Of a stretch of DNA of 37,008 nucleotides, positions 16,159 through 23,382 are shown piece by piece. Source of the stretch: a bacterium BMS3Bbin03 (GTDB taxonomy: Bacteria > Zhuqueibacterota > JdFR-76 > BMS3Abin05); contig BDTM01000059.1 of assembly GCA_002898015.1 (NCBI GenBank), forward strand, positions 1 to 37,008. The letters run 5' to 3'. The notes under the pieces were generated by a model. It was not told the DNA's origin. It saw nothing but the letters and a program-made list of their open reading frames with translations, and made no database searches. The position numbers were made by a program, and so were the translations under genes. Position 1 is the stretch's first letter. Each line of letters opens with the position of its first letter.

Positions 16159-17211
16159 CTAATGTTCGGCGGAAGTGGATGACATTTGCTGAGGCACGTG
16201 TTTTACCATTGTCAGTTTATTTCCCCATACCGGATCCGATTCATATACGACTGAATCCATGGAGCGTTTGATAATGTAAAGGCCAAACCCGCCCGTTTGC
16301 TTTTGCTCAACCGCTTTGTCGGCGCTGTAAGGCTCTGCATGTTTGTCAAAATCAAAACTCTTTCCGCGATCCATTAGAATAATTGTAAAATCCGCCGAAT
16401 CGTATTTCACAATAACATCCACAAAATGATGAGGACTGTTTGCGTAGGCATGTTCGACGACGTTAACGGCCGCTTCATAAACAGCAATCTTTATTTTCCC
16501 CACATCCGCTTCGGGAAAACCGGCATTTTGTGCATGGTGAATCACAAAATCCGTAATCTGGTAAAGTTCTTTTTCCCGGCTGCGAACCACAATGTGATAA
16601 TTTCCACTCTTTTCCTGCTGAAGAAAAGGATTTTCATTCGTTGAATCCTGAATGGGTTCCTCGTCGTCATCATACAAGGCAAAGGGCCGGTCTAAATCCT
16701 CTTCCCGAATCCGGAGTGGATGTTCCACAATATCAAATTTGAAATTATCTTCAAGAATCGACATATGATTTTGTGTACCGGAAGAATCTTCGGTAGTCTT
16801 TTCCAGCTCCGTTTTGGGTAAGGATTGTTCCGCTATTGGATTTACGGTTTCCAGTTTATTTGTACGGTGCACGGTATCCTGTCCGGAGTGAATTTCTTCT
16901 AAAAAAGACAGGGCGGAAAAACTGCTAAAATTCATTCGTGAAGCCTTCTGGAGATGCAGAATATAAAATTCCCGGCGCTCACGTCTCAGACGGCTGGCTA
17001 TTTCGATTATAAAGGCAATAAAACTTGTTGAAGGGAAGGGCACGGATTGCAAATCCAGTACGATCTTCTTAAACTTTTGCTGAGCTAGATTGAGAAGCGC
17101 TTTTTGGAAAAGATCGAAGTCTCTTGAAGAATCAAAAATTCCTGTGGGCTGCAAAACCACCGGATCAGAGAGCGATTTTCCTCTCTCAATAATAATTTTC
17201 GATTGCTCCAT
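16159..17211 (-). CDS. Fusion of a STAS-like domain with an RsbW-type HATPase (anti-sigma kinase)
   Basis: A 350-residue two-domain regulator. Residues about 1-110 form a STAS-like domain, but the signature DSS/DST is changed to FPSTSF (Pro60 in place of Asp, Ser61 kept). A Ser/Thr/Glu-rich linker follows (about 110-210). Residues about 210-345 form a GHKL ATPase of the RsbW/SpoIIAB type: N box EAAVNVVEHAY, then LMDRGKSFD, and GGFGLYIIKRSMD as the G2 box. In known systems the kinase and the STAS antagonist are separate partners; here they are covalently joined. No sigma factor or PP2C phosphatase lies next to it. No clear ribosome-binding site is seen at the ATG. Confidence 0.82.
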   Translation of the reverse strand: MEQSKIIIERGKSLSDPVVLQPTGIFDSSRDFDLFQKALLNLAQQKFKKIVLDLQSVPFPSTSFIAFIIEIASRLRRERREFYILHLQKASRMNFSSFSALSFLEEIHSGQDTVHRTNKLETVNPIAEQSLPKTELEKTTEDSSGTQNHMSILEDNFKFDIVEHPLRIREEDLDRPFALYDDDEEPIQDSTNENPFLQQEKSGNYHIVVRSREKELYQITDFVIHHAQNAGFPEADVGKIKIAVYEAAVNVVEHAYANSPHHFVDVIVKYDSADFTIILMDRGKSFDFDKHAEPYSADKAVEQKQTGGFGLYIIKRSMDSVVYESDPVWGNKLTMVKHVPQQMSSTSAEH

Positions 17212-17240
17212 TGGAAATTAGTCACTCTATTTTTTAAAAG

Positions 17241-17284
17241 TTAAATAAAAATAGGGTGAAAACAGGCTCGATCCATTTTCACCC
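17241..17284 (-). terminator. Rho-independent terminator after the acyl-CoA ligase
   Basis: A perfect 9-bp inverted repeat GGGTGAAAA/TTTTCACCC (17254-17262 and 17276-17284), loop 13 bases, followed on the minus strand by TATTTTTATTT. It begins about 58 bp after the ligase stop and ends about 40 bp before the STAS-HATPase start. Confidence 0.7.
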
Positions 17285-17341
17285 AAACAGGCCACTTCTC
17301 TTCTTTTATCGGTTGATTCCCATAAATAATTGATTTCGGGA

Positions 17342-19024
17342 TTAGCTGCTCTTTTTCTGTTCAAATTTTTTCTTTTCTTCTTCCAAAAGAACGCGTCTGA
17401 GCACTTTACCGATCATGCTTTTCGGAAGATCCTTGCGAAATTCAACCATCTTGGGAACCTTGTATTTTGCGAGACGTTCTGCACAAAAATCAATAATTTC
17501 CTCTTCAGTTGCCGTTTCGCCTTCTTTTAAAATAACAAATGCTTTTACCGTTTCACCCCGATATTCATGGGGAACGCCCACAACGGCCGCTTCCATAATT
17601 TTGGGATGCTGGAACAGGACTTCTTCCACTTCCCTCGGATAAATGTTAAACCCGCTGGCGATGATCATGTCTTTTTTCCGGTCCACAATGTAGAAATAGC
17701 CGTCTTCATCCGCTTTCGACATATCACCCGTGTAGAGCCATCCATCGCGCAGCACCTGTGCGGTTTCTTCCGGATTATTCCAATATTCTTTCATGACCTG
17801 CGGGCCTTTGGCGGCTAATTCTCCTATTTCACCCAGAGGCAATTCTTTGTGGGAATCCGAATCTCTGATGCTCACCTCGGTGTCGGACATTGGAATGCCA
17901 ATAGAGCCCGCTTTTCGCAACCCGTAAACGGGATTGGCCGTCAGCACAGGGGATGATTCGGTTAAACCATAGCCTTCAACCAATTTCGCACCCGTATTTT
18001 TTTCAAATTCGCGCTGAACTTCAATCGGCAGAGCCGCACCCCCACTAATACAGGCTCGAAGTGAACTGAAATCATATTTTTTCAAATCCGGATAATGATT
18101 GATGGCAATATACATGGTCGGAACGCCGGGGAAAAGTGTGGCTTTATATTTTTGGATCGAATGAAGCACCTGCTTTATATCAAACCGGGGAATTAATACA
18201 GCAGGCGATTTTAAGACAAGCGACAAGTGTAGGCAGGTGGTCATTCCGAAACTGTGAAAAAAGGGCAGTGCAGAAATGACGGCCTCCCTCCCTTCGTGAG
18301 TGTCCGTTATCCAATAGCGAACCTGGTAGGCGTTGGCCACAAGATTTTTATGAAGTAAAACAGCACCTTTCGAAACACCCGTTGTGCCTCCCGTGTACAG
18401 CAGCATACCAATGTCGTCCATTTTCACCGTGACCTCAGGCGGTTTCGAATAACTCGCCTTCATCAGATCCTGGAAGAAATGTACTCCGGGTGCCTTCTCT
18501 ACCTTTACAAAGCTCCCTTCCTTTTTCGCTTTAATCGGATAAAGAAGCTTCAGTAAACCGGGCAGATAATCTTTCACACCCGTGACAATAACATTTTCCA
18601 GAGAAGTTTTGTCCTTGATGGCCTTTAAACGCGGGTAAATCAAATCTAAAACAATGACAACCTTTGCCCCGCTGTCATTCATTTGGTGCTCGAGTTCACG
18701 CTCCACATACAGCGGATTGGTCGGCACAATGATCGCTCCCAATTTCATGATGGCATAATGAACCATCGGATATTGCGGCAAATTCGGTAAGATAATGGCT
18801 ACACGGTCACCCTGCCGAATTCCCAGGGCATACAGCGCGGCAGCAAATTGATCGATCGCTTTCTGCAATTCTTTAAAACTAATCTTCTTCCCCATAAAAA
18901 TAACGGCGGGCGTATCGGGATAATCACGGGCGGCTTCTTCAAACAACTGATTAAGCGGTTTGTCAGGATAGTCAATCTTTTCCGGCACGCCTTTCTCATA
19001 ATGTTTTAACCAGATTTTTTCCAT
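17342..19024 (-). CDS. fadD: Long-chain fatty acid--CoA ligase (AMP-forming)
   Basis: A 560-residue acyl-adenylate-forming enzyme that activates fatty acids to acyl-CoA with ATP. The AMP-binding P-loop is LLYTGGTTGVSKGAV (residues about 209-222), followed by GYGLTESSP, the TGD-containing WLYTGDMSKADEDGYFYI, and VDRKKDMIIASGFNIYPREVEEV linking the domains. The catalytic C-terminal lysine is about residue 540 in KSMIGKVLRR. Length and order match bacterial FadD. AGGAGA lies 6 bases before the ATG. It has its own upstream region shared divergently with nifJ and is followed by a terminator, so it is probably monocistronic. Confidence 0.92.
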   Translation of the reverse strand: MEKIWLKHYEKGVPEKIDYPDKPLNQLFEEAARDYPDTPAVIFMGKKISFKELQKAIDQFAAALYALGIRQGDRVAIILPNLPQYPMVHYAIMKLGAIIVPTNPLYVERELEHQMNDSGAKVVIVLDLIYPRLKAIKDKTSLENVIVTGVKDYLPGLLKLLYPIKAKKEGSFVKVEKAPGVHFFQDLMKASYSKPPEVTVKMDDIGMLLYTGGTTGVSKGAVLLHKNLVANAYQVRYWITDTHEGREAVISALPFFHSFGMTTCLHLSLVLKSPAVLIPRFDIKQVLHSIQKYKATLFPGVPTMYIAINHYPDLKKYDFSSLRACISGGAALPIEVQREFEKNTGAKLVEGYGLTESSPVLTANPVYGLRKAGSIGIPMSDTEVSIRDSDSHKELPLGEIGELAAKGPQVMKEYWNNPEETAQVLRDGWLYTGDMSKADEDGYFYIVDRKKDMIIASGFNIYPREVEEVLFQHPKIMEAAVVGVPHEYRGETVKAFVILKEGETATEEEIIDFCAERLAKYKVPKMVEFRKDLPKSMIGKVLRRVLLEEEKKKFEQKKSS

Positions 19025-19139
19025 TATGATTCTCCTTATTTGTTAGTTTGAAAAAGCAGAATGAAAATAGATATTCATTATCGATAGGCAAAAACGGTGA
19101 TAGAAATCATAATAAAATTCAATCTTTTAAATTTATTAA

Positions 19140-19168
19140 AATTTATAAAACAAATTCTTAATAGTCAA
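19140..19168 (-). promoter_or_regulatory. Candidate sigma-70-type promoter of fadD
   Basis: On the minus strand TTGACT (19168-19163) is separated by 17 bases from TAAATT (19145-19140), followed by about 115 bp of leader to the fadD ATG. Matches to consensus are 5 of 6 and 4 of 6. The surroundings are AT-rich, so chance is not excluded. Confidence 0.4.
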
Positions 19169-19251
19169 GTAAAAAATATTTAATATAGAGCTTTATGGAA
19201 AACAAAACCGGACGGTTCCGATTCATTTTAAATTTATTTTGTCAAATCCGG

Positions 19252-19296
19252 TTTCAATTGAAAATTTTGTTTTATTTTGCCAAAATTTTGTTTATA
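19252..19296 (+). promoter_or_regulatory. Palindrome and direct repeat upstream of nifJ
   Basis: TTTCAATTGAAA (19252-19263) is a perfect 12-bp palindrome. AAAATTTTGTTT occurs twice in direct orientation, at 19261 and 19282, exactly 21 bp (two helical turns) apart, and the second runs into TATATT at 19293-19298, a possible -10 element. Spacing on one DNA face suggests a regulator site, but the sequence is low-complexity. Confidence 0.35.
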
Positions 19297-19392
19297 TTAA
19301 ATGATGTTTTAAATTGCAAGCCCGAGACGTTATTCAGGCTTTTGAAAATAACTCTCTTACTATAACGATTAGTTTATTCAGGAGGTACTAAC

Positions 19393-22300
19393 ATGAGTAG
19401 AAAGATGGTCACAATTGATGGAAACGAAGCCGCAGCCTACGTTGCCCATAAAATTAATGAAATTTGCGCCATTTATCCAATCACGCCATCCTCTCCGATG
19501 GGAGAATGGGCGGATCTCTGGTCTTCAATGAATCAAAAAAATATCTGGGGTACGGTGCCCACGGTTGTGGAGCTTCAGAGTGAAGGCGGCGCGTCGGGTG
19601 CCGTGCACGGAGCCCTTCAGGCGGGCGCCCTGACCACTACATTTACGGCTTCCCAGGGATTGCTGCTGATGATTCCGAATATGTTCAAAATTGCCGGCGA
19701 ATTGAATCCGACCGTTTTTCACGTCGCGGCCCGTACGGTCGCCACACATGCGCTGTCTATTTTTGGCGATCACAGCGATGTGATGGCCACACGATCCACC
19801 GGTTTCGGACTTTTGGCATCCGCTTCCATCCAGGAAATCATGGATGCCGTCTTAATCACCCAGGCCGCCACGCTGGAATCCCGTGTGCCGATGGTGCACT
19901 TTTTCGACGGGTTCCGCAGCTCCCATGAAATCTCAAAAATTGAAGAGCTTACCGACGAGGACATGCGGGCCATGATTGATGATAATCTGGTGCGCGCCCA
20001 CCGTGAAAGAGCCCTTTCTCCGGACAACCCTTTCCTGCGCGGCACCGCCCAAAACCCGGATGTCTTCTTCCAGAGCCGTGAAACCTGTAATCCCTACTAT
20101 TTGGCGGCACCGGACATCATCCAAAAGCAGATGGACAGATTCGCCAAAATTGTCGGCCGCCAGTACCATTTATTTGATTATGTAGGGGCACCGGATGCGG
20201 AGCGCATCATCATGCTGATGGGATCGGGTGCGGAAACCGCCCACGAAACAGTCGACTATTTAACGGAACAGGGCGAAAAAGTTGCCGTGATTAAAGTACG
20301 ATTATTTCGTCCCTTTTCGGTGAAACATCTCATGCAGACGCTGCCGCCCACCGTCAAAGTAATTGCCGCACTGGATCGAACCAAAGAGCCGGGAAGTATC
20401 GGCGAACCCCTTTATATGGACACGGTGACCGCCATTAAGGAAGCCATGGATGAGGGAATTGCCCCTTTTAAAACAGCACCCAAAGTGGTCGGCGGTCGTT
20501 ACGGACTTTCTTCAAAAGAATTTACGGCTGCCATGGTAAAGGGTGTTTTTGACGAATTAAAGAAAGAAAAGCCCAAAAATCATTTCACCGTCGGTATTCA
20601 CGATGATGTGACCCACACAAGTCTGGATTGGGATCCCAAATTTATTATTGAGAAGGAAGATGTCGTTCGAGCCATGTTTTTCGGCCTGGGATCCGACGGC
20701 ACTGTCAGTGCAAACAAGAATTCCATCAAAATTATCGGTGAGGGCACAAAAAATTACGCGCAGGGTTATTTTGTGTACGATTCCAAAAAAGCCGGATCGG
20801 TTACGGTCTCCCATCTGCGATTTGGTCCGCGCCCCATTCATTCAACCTATCTGGTCAATGCGGCGAATTTTGTGGCCTGTCATCAATTCTTTTTCCTTGA
20901 GAAATTCGACATGTTGAAGAATGCCGTTCCGGGGGCCACATTCCTTTTAAACAGCCCTTATAAACACGAAGAAACCTGGGATAGAATCCCCAGAAAAGTG
21001 CAGGAACAAATCATTGAGAAAAAATTAAAATTTTACGTGATCGATGCCTACAAAGTGGCCAAAGACACGGGCATGGGGCTTCGGATCAACACCATCATGC
21101 AGACCTGTTTCTTTGCCATTTCGGGTGTTCTGCCGAAAGATGAAGCCATTGCAGCCATCAAGGACGCCATCAGCAAGACCTACGGACGAAAGGGCAAAGA
21201 AATTGTTCAGAAGAACTTTAATGCGGTCGATCAATCACTGGCCCACCTGCATGAAATAAAGGTGCCCGACAAAGCCACGGGTACGGTTAGAATGCCGCCT
21301 ACGGTCTCTCCCAAGGCACCGGAATTTGTGCAAAAACTGACAGCTATGCTTATCGCGGGTGAGGGAGACGATGTCCCCGTCAGCATGCTGCCCGCAGACG
21401 GCACATTTCCGAATGCCACAGCAAAATGGGAGAAACGAAACATCGCTCTGGAAATTCCGGCCTGGGATGAAGGCCTCTGTATTCAATGTAATAAATGTGC
21501 CATTGTTTGTCCGCACGCGGCCATACGAATTAAAGTTTATGATGAAGGCCATCTCAAAGATGCTCCGGCCGCATTTAAATACATGGATTACCGGGGCAAA
21601 GAATTTAAAGGCATGAAATACACCGTCCAGGTGGCTCCGGAAGACTGCACGGGATGCGGGGCCTGTGTGTACATCTGTCCGGCCAAGGACAAAACCAATC
21701 CGGCGCACAAATCTCTGGATATGGTTCCACAACCCCCGCTGCGGGCGCAGGAAAGAGATAATTTTGAATTCTTCTGTGAACTGCCGGAAGTGGATCGCAC
21801 AAAAGTGAGACTTGATACCGTTAAAGGCTCCCAGTTTTTACAGCCCCTGTTTGAATTTTCCGGTGCCTGTGCGGGATGCGGTGAAACGCCTTACATAAAA
21901 CTTGTCACACAATTATTCGGCGACCGGACTTTAATTGCCAATGCCACCGGCTGTTCTTCTATTTACGGAGGAAACTTGCCCACGTCGCCTTGGGATATCA
22001 ACCCGGAGGGCCGGGGACCGGCGTGGTCAAACTCACTTTTTGAGGACAATGCCGAATTTGGGTATGGTTTCAGATTATCTATTAATAAGCGATCCGAATT
22101 TGCAGCCGAATTAACTCGGAAGTTGGCCGGGAAAATCGGGCCGCAATTGGCCGAAGAAATCCTGAATGCCGATCAGGGGAATGAAATTGGCATCCGGATG
22201 CAGCGTGAGCGCGTCATCCGCTTAAAACAAGCCTTGGCTAAATTAGATTCCCCCGAAGCAAAACATCTTCTTTCCCTGGCGGATATGCTGGTAAAGAAGA

Positions 22301-22977
22301 GCGTGTGGATCATGGGTGGTGACGGATGGGCTTATGACATCGGTTACGGCGGCCTTGATCACGTGCTGGCTTCCGGCATAAATGTGAATGTGTTGGTACT
22401 GGACACGGAGGTTTACTCCAACACAGGCGGGCAGGCTTCTAAAGCCACACCGCTGGGTGCCGTGGCGAAATTTGCCGCCGCCGGTAAGCCGATGCCAAAA
22501 AAGGATCTTGGGTTAATGGCCATGACGTACGGCAATGTTTACGTGGCCAAAGTGGCCATGGGTTATAACGATGCTCAAACGGTACGTGCCGTCATGGAAG
22601 CGGAAGCCTACGAGGGGCCTTCGATCATTATTGCTTACAGCCATTGTATCGAACACGGTATCGATATGATGTACGGCGGCCGCCAGCAGGAATTGGCGGT
22701 AAAATCGGGTGCCTGGGTTCTGTACCGTTTTAATCCTGATTTCATTAAGCAGGGTAAGAATCCATTGAAGCTTGATTCCAAAGAGCCGACCATTCACTTT
22801 GAAGAATATGCATACAATGAGACACGGTTCAAGATGTTGTCAAAGAGTCAACCCGAACGCGCCAAAAAGCTTCTGATAGAAGCGGAGCGGGAAGCGAAAG
22901 CCCGCTGGAACTACTACGCACAATTGGCGGCAATGGACTACAGCCACATCGATTCAAACGGTAATGGTAAGAAATAG
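19393..22977 (+). CDS. nifJ: Pyruvate:ferredoxin (flavodoxin) oxidoreductase
   Basis: A 1194-residue single-chain enzyme, the usual full length, converting pyruvate and CoA to acetyl-CoA and CO2 with reduced ferredoxin. Domain order is complete: the N-terminal pyruvate-binding domain with YPITPSSPMGEWAD, domain II, then two 4Fe-4S clusters (CIQCNKCAIVCP near residue 695, CTGCGACVYICP near 751). The third cluster's cysteines lie in GACAGCGETPY and NATGCSSIYGG, and the thiamine diphosphate motif GDGWAYDIGYGGLDH is near 974. A strong AGGAGGT precedes the ATG. It is the only plus-strand gene here, is followed by its own terminator, and is the natural acceptor of the pyruvate made by the neighbouring rha/lut operon. 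Confidence 0.96.
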   Translation: MSRKMVTIDGNEAAAYVAHKINEICAIYPITPSSPMGEWADLWSSMNQKNIWGTVPTVVELQSEGGASGAVHGALQAGALTTTFTASQGLLLMIPNMFKIAGELNPTVFHVAARTVATHALSIFGDHSDVMATRSTGFGLLASASIQEIMDAVLITQAATLESRVPMVHFFDGFRSSHEISKIEELTDEDMRAMIDDNLVRAHRERALSPDNPFLRGTAQNPDVFFQSRETCNPYYLAAPDIIQKQMDRFAKIVGRQYHLFDYVGAPDAERIIMLMGSGAETAHETVDYLTEQGEKVAVIKVRLFRPFSVKHLMQTLPPTVKVIAALDRTKEPGSIGEPLYMDTVTAIKEAMDEGIAPFKTAPKVVGGRYGLSSKEFTAAMVKGVFDELKKEKPKNHFTVGIHDDVTHTSLDWDPKFIIEKEDVVRAMFFGLGSDGTVSANKNSIKIIGEGTKNYAQGYFVYDSKKAGSVTVSHLRFGPRPIHSTYLVNAANFVACHQFFFLEKFDMLKNAVPGATFLLNSPYKHEETWDRIPRKVQEQIIEKKLKFYVIDAYKVAKDTGMGLRINTIMQTCFFAISGVLPKDEAIAAIKDAISKTYGRKGKEIVQKNFNAVDQSLAHLHEIKVPDKATGTVRMPPTVSPKAPEFVQKLTAMLIAGEGDDVPVSMLPADGTFPNATAKWEKRNIALEIPAWDEGLCIQCNKCAIVCPHAAIRIKVYDEGHLKDAPAAFKYMDYRGKEFKGMKYTVQVAPEDCTGCGACVYICPAKDKTNPAHKSLDMVPQPPLRAQERDNFEFFCELPEVDRTKVRLDTVKGSQFLQPLFEFSGACAGCGETPYIKLVTQLFGDRTLIANATGCSSIYGGNLPTSPWDINPEGRGPAWSNSLFEDNAEFGYGFRLSINKRSEFAAELTRKLAGKIGPQLAEEILNADQGNEIGIRMQRERVIRLKQALAKLDSPEAKHLLSLADMLVKKSVWIMGGDGWAYDIGYGGLDHVLASGINVNVLVLDTEVYSNTGGQASKATPLGAVAKFAAAGKPMPKKDLGLMAMTYGNVYVAKVAMGYNDAQTVRAVMEAEAYEGPSIIIAYSHCIEHGIDMMYGGRQQELAVKSGAWVLYRFNPDFIKQGKNPLKLDSKEPTIHFEEYAYNETRFKMLSKSQPERAKKLLIEAEREAKARWNYYAQLAAMDYSHIDSNGNGKK

Positions 22978-23020
22978 AAAAGAATAATAGGGAGCTTTAT
23001 CAAAAGGCATTTTAAGATAG

Positions 23021-23053
23021 TTCAGCCTCCGCCCTGCGGGGGCTGAATTTTTT
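23021..23053 (+). terminator. Rho-independent terminator of nifJ
   Basis: Strong hairpin: TTCAGCC...GGCTGAA outer stem continued by CCGC/GCGG, about 12 pairs with a 3-base loop (23021-23047), then six Ts. It is 43 bp past the nifJ stop. Confidence 0.85.
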
Positions 23054-23149
23054 GCTTTTCTCTTTTTCTTTTTCCACGGGCTCACGCCCGAGGCAAACGC
23101 ATTTCGCCTCGCAGGCGAGGCTTTTCAGAGGGATGGCCTGATTTTAAAA
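23033..23149. repeat. Hairpin-rich intergenic repeat, copy 1
   Basis: The copy runs from CTGCGGGGGCTG through CTTTTTCCAC, CTCACGCCCG and the perfect inverted repeat GCCTCGC-AG-GCGAGGC (23106-23121), ending CCTGATTTTAAAA. It matches copy 2 at a constant 145-bp offset with scattered substitutions and small indels. Its first part overlaps the nifJ terminator stem. Confidence 0.75.
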
Positions 23150-23177
23150 GGATTTCAATGTTTTTCTAATGATGCTC

Positions 23178-23294
23178 TGCGGCGGCTGTGGGGTTGAATT
23201 ATCTTCTTCTCTCTTTTTCCACAGGCTCACGCCCGGGGCAATCATATTTCGCCTCGCAGGCGAGGCTCTCTTTAGGGGCTATCCTGATTTTAAA
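23178..23294. repeat. Hairpin-rich intergenic repeat, copy 2
   Basis: The second copy has CTGCGGCGGCTG, CTCTTTTTCCACAGGCTCACGCCCG, the same GCCTCGC-AG-GCGAGGC inverted repeat at 23251-23266, and the same CCTGATTTTAAAA end. The 16-base palindromic core is unchanged between copies while the flanks have drifted, which fits a conserved hairpin. Confidence 0.75.
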
Positions 23295-23309
23295 ACCCCC
23301 GCAGGGGGT
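23291..23309 (-). terminator. Candidate terminator of the rha/lut operon
   Basis: ACCCCC/GGGGGT stem with a 3-base loop (23295-23309), followed on the minus strand by TTTTAAAA. It lies 74 bp past the lutAB stop. The T run is short, so strength is uncertain. Confidence 0.6.
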
Positions 23310-23382
23310 GTCCTTCGGTTGCCACGGATGTGAATCTGTGGAGAGAGAAAAAAATCTCAAACAAATCCAATCTGTCCCAATA

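Larger units (their letters stand above)
19025..19392. other. Divergent control region between fadD and nifJ
   Basis: 368 bp of very AT-rich sequence with no gene. It holds the candidate fadD promoter (minus strand), a 12-bp palindrome, a direct repeat close to the nifJ leader, and the nifJ ribosome-binding site (AGGAGGT, 6 bases before the ATG). Each is listed separately where it can be supported. Confidence 0.7.
22978..23382. other. Convergent intergenic region filled by two repeat copies and two terminators
   Basis: 405 bp between the stops of nifJ and lutAB. No gene. It is made almost wholly of two imperfect direct copies of a roughly 120-bp GC-rich, hairpin-rich unit offset by 145 bp, plus the two terminators listed separately. 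Confidence 0.75.

Noticed and set aside
23021..23309. CRISPR-like array from the repeated hairpin units
   Set aside because: Only two imperfect copies of about 120 bp, no uniform short repeats with spacers, and no cas genes.
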